Source of the DNA: Nitrospira_D sp035465795
GTDB lineage: Bacteria; Nitrospirota; Nitrospiria; Nitrospirales; Nitrospiraceae
Assembly (NCBI RefSeq): GCF_049546785.1
Contig: NZ_JBMWAN010000001.1
Location: 905,849-969,848, forward strand
DNA length: 64,000 nucleotides
Direction of reading: 5' to 3'
The notes under the pieces are model-generated. The model saw nothing but the letters and a program-made list of their open reading frames with translations. It made no database searches and was not told the origin of the DNA. Shown here piece by piece: positions 32,578 to 40,827 of this stretch. Position 1 is the first letter of the stretch. Every line of letters begins with the position of its first letter. Position numbers and translations under genes: made by a program.

Positions 32578-33516
32578 ATGAATTGCACAAGATGTAAAAC
32601 CAAAGCGGTGATCGACCTGCCGCGCCACAACGCCGCCTTCTGCAAAGGCTGCTTCAACGTCTTCGTCCACGACCAGACGGCCAAAGCCATCAAGTCGCAG
32701 AAGATGTTCGGGAAGGACGACCGGATTCTCGTGGCCGTCTCAGGCGGCAAGGACAGTCTGGCGCTGTGGGATATTCTATTGAAGCTGGGCTACAAAGCCG
32801 ACGCCCTCTACGTCAATCTCGGGATCGGGACCTATTCAGAAGAATCTCACCGCAAAGTCGCACGGTTTGCGCAGACGACTGCGGCGGCGCATGGCGCCAC
32901 TCTCCACGTGCATACCGTCCAGGAAGAGGCCGGGGCCGGGATCAAGGAACTGGCGCAGCTCATTCATCGCCCCGCCTGCTCGACCTGCGGCACGATCAAG
33001 CGGTACCAGTTCAACCGCGTGGCGCTGGAACACAAGTACGACGTCATGGCCACCGGCCATAATCTGGACGACGAGGCCGCCCGCCTCCTCGGCAACGTGC
33101 TGCGCTGGCAGGAGGAATATCTGGATAAGCAGGCCCCCAGCTTACCGGCCTCGCTGGAAGGGTTCGCCAAGAAGGTGAAGCCGCTCTATCGTCTCTCCGA
33201 GCGTGAGCTCGCCGCCTACTCGGTCTTGAACCGGATCGACTACATCGTCGAGGAATGTCCGATGGCGAAGGGCGCGCGCACGATTCTTTATAAGGAAGTC
33301 CTCAACCGGCTGGAAACCGAATCGCCCGGCACCAAACAGGCCTTCTACTGGGGCTTCCTCGAAAAACAGCACAGGCCGGAGGCGGCGCCTACCACAATGG
33401 CGGAGCGGGACCAGGCCTCCCTCCATCCCTGCGCGATGTGCCAACAACCGACGACCGCCGAGGTCTGCTCCTACTGCAAGATGATGGCGCGCGCCAAAAC
33501 CCATTCCGCGTCCTGA
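32578..33516 (+). CDS. ttuA: tRNA 2-thiolation protein, TtuA family
   Basis: 312 residues. PP-loop ATPase of the TtcA/TtuA family: ILVAVSGGKDSLALW, CxxC pairs at the N-terminus (CTRCKTK, CKGC), ACSTCGTIKRYQF and EECPMAKGAR (cysteines that hold a [4Fe-4S] cluster in relatives), TGHNLDDEAARLL, and a C-terminal zinc finger (CAMCQQ...CSYCKM). In Thermus TtuA makes 2-thio-ribothymidine at tRNA position 54 with TtuB as sulfur donor. The ttuB-like gene directly upstream fits. The finger and cluster residues are all present. The enzyme may modify U54 or another uridine or cytidine. Confidence 0.82.
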   Translation: MNCTRCKTKAVIDLPRHNAAFCKGCFNVFVHDQTAKAIKSQKMFGKDDRILVAVSGGKDSLALWDILLKLGYKADALYVNLGIGTYSEESHRKVARFAQTTAAAHGATLHVHTVQEEAGAGIKELAQLIHRPACSTCGTIKRYQFNRVALEHKYDVMATGHNLDDEAARLLGNVLRWQEEYLDKQAPSLPASLEGFAKKVKPLYRLSERELAAYSVLNRIDYIVEECPMAKGARTILYKEVLNRLETESPGTKQAFYWGFLEKQHRPEAAPTTMAERDQASLHPCAMCQQPTTAEVCSYCKMMARAKTHSAS

Positions 33517-33539
33517 GGGCCGACCAGCTGCCGGCCCTC
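33515..33539 (+). terminator. Hairpin at the ttuA stop
   Basis: GAGGGCCG (33515-33522) pairs with CGGCCCTC (33532-33539), loop of nine. It overlaps the ttuA TGA. A weak T-containing tail (TGTTCCCGATTT) follows, so termination is likely but not certain. Confidence 0.5.
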
Positions 33540-33730
33540 TGTTCCCGATTTGAGATTGAACGAACGCCGCCCCGTTTCTCGGCCTCTCATACCGCTGGCT
33601 ATAACCCGGAGGCTCTGCGCAGGCCGGCGGGGCCCTCACGTGCGGTTCCTCTCTTGCAAAGAGGGGATTGACCTCGTAAGCTGCGAAATTATCTTCCGTT
33701 TAAGGATATTCCAATCCAGAGAGCAGGCTC

Positions 33731-34750
33731 ATGGCGACAAGTCAACGCGACTACTATCAGGTGCTGGGGATCCCGAACACGGCGTCGGCTGACGAGATTA
33801 AGAAGGCCTACCGCCGCCTGGCTCGCCAGTTCCATCCCGACATGCACAGCGGCGCCAAGAAAAGCGAGATGGAGAAGAAGTTCAAGGAACTGAACGAAGC
33901 GCACGAGGTGCTGTCCGACACGGACAAGCGGAAGAAATACGACCGATACGGCGCACAATGGGAACAGGCCGAGGCCTACGAGCGGGCCCGCCAGGCCGCC
34001 GGAGCGCAGGGCGGAGGGCAGGCTCATTCCTTCAGCGGCGAAGGGTTCTCGGATATCTTTGAAAACCTCTTTGGTGGACGGGGGAGAAGCGGGAGCCCGC
34101 GAGGATTCTCGGCCCAGGGCGAGGATCTGGAAACCGAAGCCGAACTCTCGCTCCGGGAAGTCCTGACCGGCGTCACGAAGCGGGTGAACCTGATGGAACC
34201 GACCCCCTGCCTCACCTGCCGGGGCAGCGGCGCCGTGCGGAACCGGCCCTGCCAGGCCTGCCTGGGTACAGGCAGCCACGTGGAATCCAAAACGATCGAA
34301 GTAAAAATCCCCGCCGGCGTGCAGGACGGCACGCGGGTGCGCGTCGCGGGGAAAGGCCAGCCGGGCGTCAACGGCGGCAAACGCGGCGATCTCTACCTTC
34401 ATGTCACCATCGCGCCCGATAAAATCTTTCGCCGGCAGGGCAGCGACCTGCAGGCGACTCTCCCCGTTTGGCCCTGGGAAGCGGCCTTAGGCGCGGAAGT
34501 CATGGCCCCGACACTGACGGAACCGGTGCGCGTCAAGATTCCCGCCGGAAGCCGGGCGGAGAGTAAGTTGCGTCTCAAGGGGAAGGGGCTGCCGACCGCC
34601 GCGGGAGGCCATGGCGACTTGTTTCTCATCCTGCAGATCGTGATGCCCTCCTCGTTGACCGACGACGAGCGCGCGCTCTTCGCACAACTCGGGCGGCTGC
34701 GCACCGGCGATCCCAGAGCCGATCTGCTCGCGGCGGCGCAACGAGGCTAG
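33731..34750 (+). CDS. DnaJ-family chaperone with a reduced zinc finger
   Basis: 339 residues. J-domain DYYQVLGIPNTASADEIKKAYRR with the HPD motif (FHPDMHSG), a Gly/Phe region (GGRGRSGSPRGFSAQG), then two Cys motifs, CLTCRGSG and CQACLGTG, and the DnaJ C-terminal substrate-binding domain (VKIPAGVQDGTRVRVAGKGQPG; GDLYLHVTI; VMAPTLTEPVRVKIPAG). Canonical DnaJ has four CxxCxGxG motifs; this has two, so it is between DnaJ and CbpA. It should stimulate DnaK ATPase via the HPD loop. No dnaK lies nearby. The start ATG 33731 follows AGAGCAGG. Confidence 0.87.
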   Translation: MATSQRDYYQVLGIPNTASADEIKKAYRRLARQFHPDMHSGAKKSEMEKKFKELNEAHEVLSDTDKRKKYDRYGAQWEQAEAYERARQAAGAQGGGQAHSFSGEGFSDIFENLFGGRGRSGSPRGFSAQGEDLETEAELSLREVLTGVTKRVNLMEPTPCLTCRGSGAVRNRPCQACLGTGSHVESKTIEVKIPAGVQDGTRVRVAGKGQPGVNGGKRGDLYLHVTIAPDKIFRRQGSDLQATLPVWPWEAALGAEVMAPTLTEPVRVKIPAGSRAESKLRLKGKGLPTAAGGHGDLFLILQIVMPSSLTDDERALFAQLGRLRTGDPRADLLAAAQRG

Positions 34751-34780
34751 CCGCGCCTGACGCGCCGGAGATCCTGCCCG

Positions 34781-35416
34781 ATGAAACTCACGGAGTACGC
34801 CCTGCTGGCCTTCAGCTCCCTCTTCGTCATCGTCGATCCGATTGCCACGGTCCCGGCCTTTCTTGCCATGACGGCGCGCGATACGGTGCAGCAGCGGCTC
34901 CGGATGGCCCGCGTGGCCTGTCTGGTCATGGTCGGCGTCCTGGCGGGATTCGCCCTGGTCGGCCAATCACTCTTTCATCTGCTGGGCATCACGCTCCCGG
35001 CCGTCCAAGTGGCCGGCGCGCTGGTGCTGCTCCTGGTCGCGCTGGACATGCTCCGGGCCCAGCGCTCCCCCGTGATGGAAACCGCGGCCGAAACCGCTGA
35101 AGCCAGCGCGAAGGACGATATCGCCATTACGCCGCTGGCCATTCCCATGCTGGCCGGACCCGCCGCGATTTCCACGGTGATGCTGCTGGATGCCCAAGCC
35201 ACGAGTTGGGCTCAACGGGGCCTGTTGCTCGCTTGCCTTGTGGTGGTGGGTCTGGCAAGCTACATCATCCTGGCGCTCGGAGCGAAGGGCGCCAAATGGC
35301 TCACTCCGATGGCCGAAAAAATCGTGACCCGCCTGATGGGGCTGTTGCTGGCGGCCTTGGCGGTCCAGTTTCTCTTCAACGGCCTCAAGGGAGAAGGCGG
35401 CTTGTTACAGCCATAA
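34781..35416 (+). CDS. MarC-family integral membrane protein
   Basis: 211 residues, six hydrophobic segments: LLAFSSLFVIVDPIATVPAF, VACLVMVGVLAGFALVG, VQVAGALVLLLVALDML, PMLAGPAAISTVMLL, GLLLACLVVVGLASYIIL and GLLLAALAVQFLFNGL. LFVIVDPIATVPAF and AIPMLAGPAAIST are MarC/NAAT motifs, and duplication of a three-helix unit is visible. The family was named from E. coli multiple antibiotic resistance but its substrate is unknown; some members transport amino acids. 30 bp after the DnaJ-like gene. Confidence 0.87.
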   Translation: MKLTEYALLAFSSLFVIVDPIATVPAFLAMTARDTVQQRLRMARVACLVMVGVLAGFALVGQSLFHLLGITLPAVQVAGALVLLLVALDMLRAQRSPVMETAAETAEASAKDDIAITPLAIPMLAGPAAISTVMLLDAQATSWAQRGLLLACLVVVGLASYIILALGAKGAKWLTPMAEKIVTRLMGLLLAALAVQFLFNGLKGEGGLLQP

Positions 35417-35464
35417 TTTCGTCTCATTCGTGATCTTGATGCGACATCAACCAAGGAGGACCGT

Positions 35465-36082
35465 ATGCACCAATCCCGTACCGCACTCATCACCGTGAGC
35501 ATTGCAGCCGCGTTCTGCCTCGTACTCGGCGCGTCCGGCGCCTGGGCTGAGGGCTATGGGAAAGAGGGGCACGCGAGCGGCGGCCACAGCGCCATGGGCG
35601 GCCATGGCGCGGGCATGATGCATAGCAGCGCCGGCCATCTGATCCGCCATCTGTTGAAGCATGAAAAGGAAATCGGGCTGACCGCCGATCAAGTCACCAA
35701 GCTGAAAGAGATCCAGCTCAACCTGGACAAGACCCGCATCAAGGCGGAAGCCGATATCCAGGTGGCGGAACGTGAATTGAAAGCCCTGACCGACGACGAA
35801 AAATCCGACCTCGGCGCCATCGAAGCGATGCTGAAACAGAGCGAAGACCTGCAAGTCGGCCTGCGCCTGACCTCGATCAAGACCAAGCGCGAGGTGCTGG
35901 GCCTGTTAACGCCGGAACAACGCGCGAAGGAAAAGGCCGAGCACGAGAAGATGATGCAGCAGCACAAGGGCGCCGGCAACGGGCACGGCAATCCGCATGG
36001 CGGCGGGACGGCGAATCCCCACGGCGGATCCAACCCGCACGGCAGCACCCCGGCCGCGCCCGGCAGCATGTCTGTGCAATAA
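35465..36082 (+). CDS. Spy/CpxP-like periplasmic protein, His/Gly-rich
   Basis: 205 residues, ATG 35465 with AGGAGG 6-10 nt before it. Signal peptide ending at GASGAWA, then a His/Gly/Met segment (GHASGGHSAMGGHGAGMMH), a helical heart (LIRHLLKHEKEIGLTADQVTKLKEIQLNLDKTRIKAEADI ... LTPEQRAKEK) typical of Spy/CpxP/ZraP proteins (LTxxQ motifs), and a His/Gly-rich tail (NPHGGGTANPHGG). Such proteins are ATP-independent periplasmic chaperones or metal sensors; the two histidine-rich ends suggest Zn, Cu or Ni binding (ZraP-like). Same direction as the PepSY gene (24 bp apart). Confidence 0.78.
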   Translation: MHQSRTALITVSIAAAFCLVLGASGAWAEGYGKEGHASGGHSAMGGHGAGMMHSSAGHLIRHLLKHEKEIGLTADQVTKLKEIQLNLDKTRIKAEADIQVAERELKALTDDEKSDLGAIEAMLKQSEDLQVGLRLTSIKTKREVLGLLTPEQRAKEKAEHEKMMQQHKGAGNGHGNPHGGGTANPHGGSNPHGSTPAAPGSMSVQ

Positions 36083-36106
36083 CGCATTCAACAAAGGAGG
36101 TCGCGT

Positions 36107-36460
36107 ATGAAATCCCTCAGCCTGATCCTGGCTCTGACCGTCGGAACCGTCCTGGCCCTTGGCTCTCCGGCATGGAGTGACAAAAAGAAGGACAAGGAAA
36201 GCGACATCGCCGCCCTGGCCAAAGAAGCGAAGGTGACGATCGATCAAGCGGTCAAGACCGCCACGGAAAAAGTCCCCGGGACTGTCGTCGAAGCCGAGTT
36301 GGAAAAGAAGCACGACAAGATCACCTGGGAAGTCGAGGTGCTGGGCGCCGACGGGAAGGTGACGGAAGTCTGCATCGATGCCGTGACCGGAGCCGTGCTC
36401 GATACGGAAGCGAAAGACAAGAAAGACGAGAAGAAGAAAGAAGGCAAGAAAGGAAAGTAG
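36107..36460 (+). CDS. PepSY-domain secreted protein, Lys-rich tail
   Basis: 117 residues, AGGAGG before ATG 36107. Signal peptide (ILALTVGTVLALGSPAWS), then a PepSY domain: KVTIDQAVKTATEKVPGTVVEAELEKK and TWEVEVLGADGKVTEVCIDAVTGAVLDTE, which is the classic repeated beta-alpha-beta pattern. The tail KKDEKKKEGKKGK is highly basic. PepSY modules are thought to inhibit or assist proteases or to bind metals or redox factors near the membrane. Probably co-transcribed with the Spy-like gene. Confidence 0.82.
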   Translation: MKSLSLILALTVGTVLALGSPAWSDKKKDKESDIAALAKEAKVTIDQAVKTATEKVPGTVVEAELEKKHDKITWEVEVLGADGKVTEVCIDAVTGAVLDTEAKDKKDEKKKEGKKGK

Positions 36461-36500
36461 TTCCTACTTTCTCATGTCTCACCATAGGTCGACTGCTCCC

Positions 36501-36625
36501 CAGGCTGATCAACATGCCGTCCAGCAAGGCCGCAAGGAGAGAGAACCCCGAGGCCTACGCGGGCAGGGTACGTCGAGGGGTCCGAACGACTGAGAACGAC
36601 GCTGGAGGGCATTTTCAGCAGCCTG
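36501..36625. mobile_element. MITE-like palindromic repeat, copy 1
   Basis: A ~125-bp element with imperfect 25-bp terminal inverted repeats: CAGGCTGATCAACATGCCG at the left and its counterpart (complement of CAGGCTGCTGAAAATGCCCT) at the right. The interior includes AGGCCGCAAGGAGAGAGAA and GAGAACGACGCTGGAGGGC. 49213-49337 is a second copy, sharing CCGTCCAGC, AGGCCGCA, GTACG, GAGAACG and CAGCCTG in the same order. No coding capacity. It lies 12 bp before the ilvD ATG. Confidence 0.75.
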
Positions 36626-36637
36626 AAAGAGGATGTT

Positions 36638-38311
36638 ATGCCGAAAGAGTTGAAGCTAAAGAGTCACGATCTCCTGGTTGGCCCGGGCCGGGCCCCGGCC
36701 CGGGCCATGTTGAAAGCGGTCGGGTTCACCGACGAGGATCTCTCGAAACCGATCGTCGGTGTGGCCAACACCTGGATCGAGGTGATGCCCTGCAATTATC
36801 ATTTGCGGCGGCTGTCGGAGCGGGTGAAGGCCGGCATCCGGGCCGCCGGGGGCACCCCGATCGAGTACAACACCATCGCCGTGTCCGACGGGATTTCCAT
36901 GGGCACGGAAGGCATGAAGGCCTCCCTGATCAGCCGGGAAGTGATTGCGGATTCGGTCGAGCTGGTGGCGCGCGGCCATCTGTTCGATGCCGTGGTGGCG
37001 CTCTCGGGCTGCGACAAGACGATTCCCGGCACCGTCATGGGCCTTGCCCGGCTCAACCTGCCGTCGGTGATGCTCTATGGCGGATCGATCATGCCCGGCC
37101 AGTTCCAGGGGCATGACGTGACGATCCAGGACGTGTTCGAAGCGGTCGGGAAACACGCGTGCGGGAACATGACGAACGCGGAATTGAAAGATCTGGAAGA
37201 CCATGCCTGCCCGGGCCCCGGCGCCTGCGGCGGCCAGTTCACCGCGAACACCATGGCCATTGCCTTCGAGTTCCTCGGCATGTCGCCGATGGGCCGCAAC
37301 GGCGTGCCGGCCATGGATCAACACAAAGACGACGTCGCCTTTGAATGCGGCAAGATGGTGATGGACTTGATCAAACGGGATCTGCGTCCGAAGCAGATCA
37401 TCACCCGCAAGTCGCTGGAGAATGCGATTGCCGCCGTGGCCACGACCGGCGGATCGACGAACGCCGTGCTGCACCTGCTGGCGGTCGCCCGCGAAATGGG
37501 CGTGAAGCTGACGATCGACGACTTCGACAAACTGAACCGCAAAGTCCCGCTCCTCGCGGACCTCAAGCCGGGCGGCCGCTTTACGGCCGCGGACCTCTTT
37601 GCGGCCGGCGGCACCACCTTGGTCGCCAAACGCCTGCTGGACGCCGGCATCCTGCACGCCAACCAGCCCACGGTGACCGGACGGACGATCGGCGAAGAAG
37701 CCGCGACCGCGAAAGAGACGCCGGGACAACAAGTCCTGCGACCGCTGTCAAACCCCATCAAGCCGACCGGGGGCCTGGTGATTCTGAAAGGCAACCTGGC
37801 GCCGGAAGGCTGTGTGGTGAAAGTCGCCGGCCATTCGATCATGCATTTCCAGGGGCCGGCCAAAGTCTATGATCGCGAGGAAGATGCCTTTGCCGCCGTG
37901 AAATCCGGACGGATCAAGGCCGGTGATGTCGTCGTCATCCGCTATGAGGGCCCGTCAGGCGGACCGGGCATGAGAGAAATGCTGGGCGTGACGGCGGCCA
38001 TCGTGGGGGCAGGACTGGGAGATTCGGTGGCACTGCTTACCGACGGACGGTTCTCCGGGGCCACGCACGGCCTCATGGCCGGCCATGTGGCGCCGGAAGC
38101 CGTCAAGGGCGGGCCGATCGGAGCCGTAAAGAACGGTGACATCGTCACGTTCGACATCGCCAAGCGGCGTCTGGATGTGAAGCTCACGGATAAAGAAATC
38201 AAAGCGCGCTTAAAGAAGGTGAAACACCCCAAACCCCGATACACCATGGGCGTCATGGGCAAGTACTCCCGTCATGTCTCCTCCGCATCGGAAGGGGCGG
38301 TGACGACCTAG
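36638..38311 (+). CDS. ilvD: Dihydroxy-acid dehydratase
   Basis: 557 residues. Dehydrates 2,3-dihydroxy-isovalerate and the methylvalerate in valine, isoleucine and leucine synthesis. IlvD/Edd signatures: NTWIEVMPCNYHL (first cluster Cys), LSGCDKTIPGTVMG (second cluster Cys), HACPGPGACGGQFTANTM (third Cys), GGSTNAVLHLLAVA, and the end GRFSGATHGLMAGHVAPEA. An ATG at 36638 preceded by GAGG gives the usual N-terminus (PKELKLKSHDLLVGPGRAP). Full length. Ends in a strong terminator. Confidence 0.96.
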   Translation: MPKELKLKSHDLLVGPGRAPARAMLKAVGFTDEDLSKPIVGVANTWIEVMPCNYHLRRLSERVKAGIRAAGGTPIEYNTIAVSDGISMGTEGMKASLISREVIADSVELVARGHLFDAVVALSGCDKTIPGTVMGLARLNLPSVMLYGGSIMPGQFQGHDVTIQDVFEAVGKHACGNMTNAELKDLEDHACPGPGACGGQFTANTMAIAFEFLGMSPMGRNGVPAMDQHKDDVAFECGKMVMDLIKRDLRPKQIITRKSLENAIAAVATTGGSTNAVLHLLAVAREMGVKLTIDDFDKLNRKVPLLADLKPGGRFTAADLFAAGGTTLVAKRLLDAGILHANQPTVTGRTIGEEAATAKETPGQQVLRPLSNPIKPTGGLVILKGNLAPEGCVVKVAGHSIMHFQGPAKVYDREEDAFAAVKSGRIKAGDVVVIRYEGPSGGPGMREMLGVTAAIVGAGLGDSVALLTDGRFSGATHGLMAGHVAPEAVKGGPIGAVKNGDIVTFDIAKRRLDVKLTDKEIKARLKKVKHPKPRYTMGVMGKYSRHVSSASEGAVTT

Positions 38312-38338
38312 CTGGCCGGAGCCATGGCCGCTTACAGC

Positions 38339-38374
38339 GGGGCGGAGCACGTCAGGTGCTCCGCCCCGTTTTTT
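38339..38374 (+). terminator. Rho-independent terminator of ilvD
   Basis: 12-bp perfect stem: GGGGCGGAGCAC (38339-38350) and GTGCTCCGCCCC (38356-38367), loop GTCAG, followed by G and six T (38369-38374). Confidence 0.92.
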
Positions 38375-38402
38375 CTCGCCATGGGCTGGACGCGGGAACG
38401 GC

Positions 38403-39419
38403 CTACTGGCCCTTCATGCGGCCGCGCATCTCCGAAATCATTCCCTCAAGATCGGCCTCGGCCTTGGCCCGATCACCGACCAGCTCATCCAGGTTGTAGG
38501 CACGGGCGGGAGGAAGACTCTCCGCGGGCGTCGGCGACACAGCTGGCTTGGCAGGGACAGCGGCCTTGGGCGGAGGAACCGGAGCGGGGGCCGGACTCGG
38601 GACCGCCAGGGGACCGGTGGCCGGCTGCTGGCCCGCCGGAGCCTCGGTCGCCGCTCGCGTCGGTGCCGGAGTAGAAGGAGCGGCCACCTGGCCGGCAAGG
38701 ACGATCCCCTGCTCTCGAAGCCACTGTTTGGCCACGGTCGATTTCAATGAGAAACTGATGCCTGTAATGGGCAAGCCGTCCGGCGCGACGCGGGCGATGG
38801 CCGTATTGACTCCAATCATATGCCCTTCTCCGTCGACCAGCGGACCGCCGGAATTGCCCCGGTTCAAGCCTGTCTCGGTTTGAAACACGTGCTTGCCCTG
38901 CACGCCGTTGAAGTTGTCGACCTCGGCGCTGATGACTCCCGTCGTCAAAGTCCAGAGGCCGCCCTGCTCCGGATGCCCGATCGCCACGACACGGTCACCG
39001 ATTCTCGTGCGGTCGGAGTCGCTCAGGTCTATGGTCGGGAGCGGCCCCGCCGTTCCGTCAAGCTTCAGCAGCGCGAGGTCCAGCGGCGACGAATACGCGA
39101 CCATCCTGGCCCGCACCATCCGCGAGAGATCGGCCTTCGAATCGCCGCTCACCCGTGCCGGCTTGAGAAACACCGACAGCCGAGGATAAGGCTTCCCCGT
39201 TCTTTCCTCGATCACCACATGGGCATTCGTCAACACCAGCCCATCGGCCTGAATGATGGATCCGGTCCCGCCGCTCCCGCTTTTGCCCCTGTCGGGATGG
39301 CCCATCACCATCACGACAGCCGGCGAGGCCTGTTCATAGATTTCTCGTGGAGAGAGCTCTTTCGCCTCTGCGATTGAGCCGGAAAGACAGAGAACCAGCA
39401 GTACGATGCAGTATCTCAT
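38403..39419 (-). CDS. Secreted trypsin-like (S1/DegP-type) serine protease
   Basis: 338 residues from ATG 39419 (AAGGGGGG before it); a longer frame would add 49 residues before the signal peptide. Signal peptide: RYCIVLLVLCLSGSIAEA. Catalytic triad: His in LVLTNAHVVIEE, Asp in SPLDLALLKL, Ser in NRGNSGGPLVDGEGHMIGVNTAI. No PDZ domain follows; instead there is a Pro/Ala-rich linker (PTRAATEAPAGQQPAT...PAPVPPPKAAVPAKPAV) and a short helical tail. The enzyme belongs to the HtrA/S1C group without PDZ and is likely periplasmic. Convergent with ilvD. Confidence 0.88.
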   Translation of the reverse strand: MRYCIVLLVLCLSGSIAEAKELSPREIYEQASPAVVMVMGHPDRGKSGSGGTGSIIQADGLVLTNAHVVIEERTGKPYPRLSVFLKPARVSGDSKADLSRMVRARMVAYSSPLDLALLKLDGTAGPLPTIDLSDSDRTRIGDRVVAIGHPEQGGLWTLTTGVISAEVDNFNGVQGKHVFQTETGLNRGNSGGPLVDGEGHMIGVNTAIARVAPDGLPITGISFSLKSTVAKQWLREQGIVLAGQVAAPSTPAPTRAATEAPAGQQPATGPLAVPSPAPAPVPPPKAAVPAKPAVSPTPAESLPPARAYNLDELVGDRAKAEADLEGMISEMRGRMKGQ

Positions 39420-39584
39420 CGATCCCCCCTTATCCCGCCGGGAGTGAGATGGGGCCACGGGGACATCCCCGGCCCACAATGGCGCACAGACATTTGTGTC
39501 ATTATAGGACTGACCGCCAGGCTGTGCCAGGCGTTGACCGGCTCTTGGGCTGGCCGGAGGAGGCAAGCTGTGATCCCGCCGCGC

Positions 39585-40703
39585 CTACTGACGCTTATAG
39601 AAATCGGCGATCAAGTCGACGACATAGGTCAGCTGAACATCGGTGAGTTCAGCATAGATCGGCAGCGAGAGCACCTCTTCGGCCGCCCGCTCGGACTCGG
39701 GGAACGCCCCTTTTTGATGGCCCAGACCCTGATAACAGGTTTGGAGATGCATGGGAAGAGGATAATAGATCTCCGTCCCCACGCCCTTGTCTTTGAGGTA
39801 GGCGCGAAGTTCGTCACGCTTCGGGACACGAATGGTGTATTGATTGTAGACGTGGAAATTTCCTGACCTGGTCACCGGCAAGGTCACTCGATCGAGGAGG
39901 CCTGCATCTTTGAATAATTGCTCATACCGGGCCGCGTTGCGCCGCCGGCCTTCGGCCCACTGGTCGAGATACTTCAATTTGATATGAAGCACCACCGCCT
40001 GGAGCGCGTCCAATCGGCTGTTGATTCCAATCACTTCATGGAGATACCGCACCCGGCTCCCATGAACCCGCAACATGGAAAGGGAATCCGCCAGGGCTTG
40101 ATCGTTGGTCGTGATCATGCCGCCGTCGCCGAATCCTCCAAGATTCTTCGAAGGGAAGAAGCTGAAGCAGCCGGTATCTCCAAGCACCCCCGCTCGCTTG
40201 CCTCCCTGCCCGGCCCCGATCGCCTGACAGGCGTCTTCAATCACCGGAATCTTGCGAGCGCCGGCAAGACGATTGATCGCGGCCATATCGGCACACTGGC
40301 CGAAGAGATGAACCGGAATGATCGCCTTCGTCCGCGGCGTGATGGCCCGTTCAAGCTGAGTCGGATCAAGATTGAAGGTGTCCCGCTGGATATCGATGAA
40401 AACCGGCTTCGCCCCGAGCCGGGAGATCGCTCCCGCGGTGGCGAAAAATGTAAACGGCACGGTGATGACCTCGTCGCCGTGCCCCACCCCCATCGCCATC
40501 AGCGAGAGCAACAGGGCATCGCTGCCCGACGCGCAACTGATCGCATAGCGCGCCCCGATGTACTTGGCAACCGCGTCCTCGAACGCCACGACACGGGGGC
40601 CGAGGACGAAGCCCTGCTCGTCACAGACGGTTTGCACCGCCGTCATAATCTCGGTGCGAAGCGGCAGAAACTGGGCTTTGAGGTCAAGTAGGGGGATATT
40701 CAT
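39585..40703 (-). CDS. DegT/DnrJ/EryC1/StrS sugar aminotransferase
   Basis: 372 residues. PLP-dependent aminotransferase: IPLLDLKAQF at the N-terminus, EDAVAKYIGARYAISCASGSDALLLSLMAMG, VIEDACQAIGA (PLP-binding Asp), FSFFPSKNLGGFGDGG (catalytic Lys) and YYPLPMHLQTCYQGLG. Members transfer an amino group to a keto-sugar nucleotide for surface polysaccharide or glycoprotein synthesis. It stands alone here; other sugar-nucleotide genes are not adjacent, so substrate is unknown. Located 3' of the pilus ABC genes on the same strand but after a hairpin. Confidence 0.9.
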   Translation of the reverse strand: MNIPLLDLKAQFLPLRTEIMTAVQTVCDEQGFVLGPRVVAFEDAVAKYIGARYAISCASGSDALLLSLMAMGVGHGDEVITVPFTFFATAGAISRLGAKPVFIDIQRDTFNLDPTQLERAITPRTKAIIPVHLFGQCADMAAINRLAGARKIPVIEDACQAIGAGQGGKRAGVLGDTGCFSFFPSKNLGGFGDGGMITTNDQALADSLSMLRVHGSRVRYLHEVIGINSRLDALQAVVLHIKLKYLDQWAEGRRRNAARYEQLFKDAGLLDRVTLPVTRSGNFHVYNQYTIRVPKRDELRAYLKDKGVGTEIYYPLPMHLQTCYQGLGHQKGAFPESERAAEEVLSLPIYAELTDVQLTYVVDLIADFYKRQ

Positions 40704-40761
40704 ACGGTTAGGCTCGTCAGTGGAAGATACACCATTGGCTCATCCTTGAAAAGAACACGAT

Positions 40762-40814
40762 GCCCCATCAATACCCTGGACGCAATGTCTTTGCAAGTAG
40801 AGAAATGATGGGGC
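40762..40814 (-). terminator. Long-loop hairpin after the pilus ABC genes
   Basis: GCCCCATCA (40762-40770) and TGATGGGGC (40806-40814) pair over nine bases with a 35-nt loop. On the minus strand it is followed by ATCGTGTTCTTTTC. A possible terminator of the pilin-ABC transcript. Confidence 0.4.
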
Positions 40815-40827
40815 GGGGGCAGCAATC

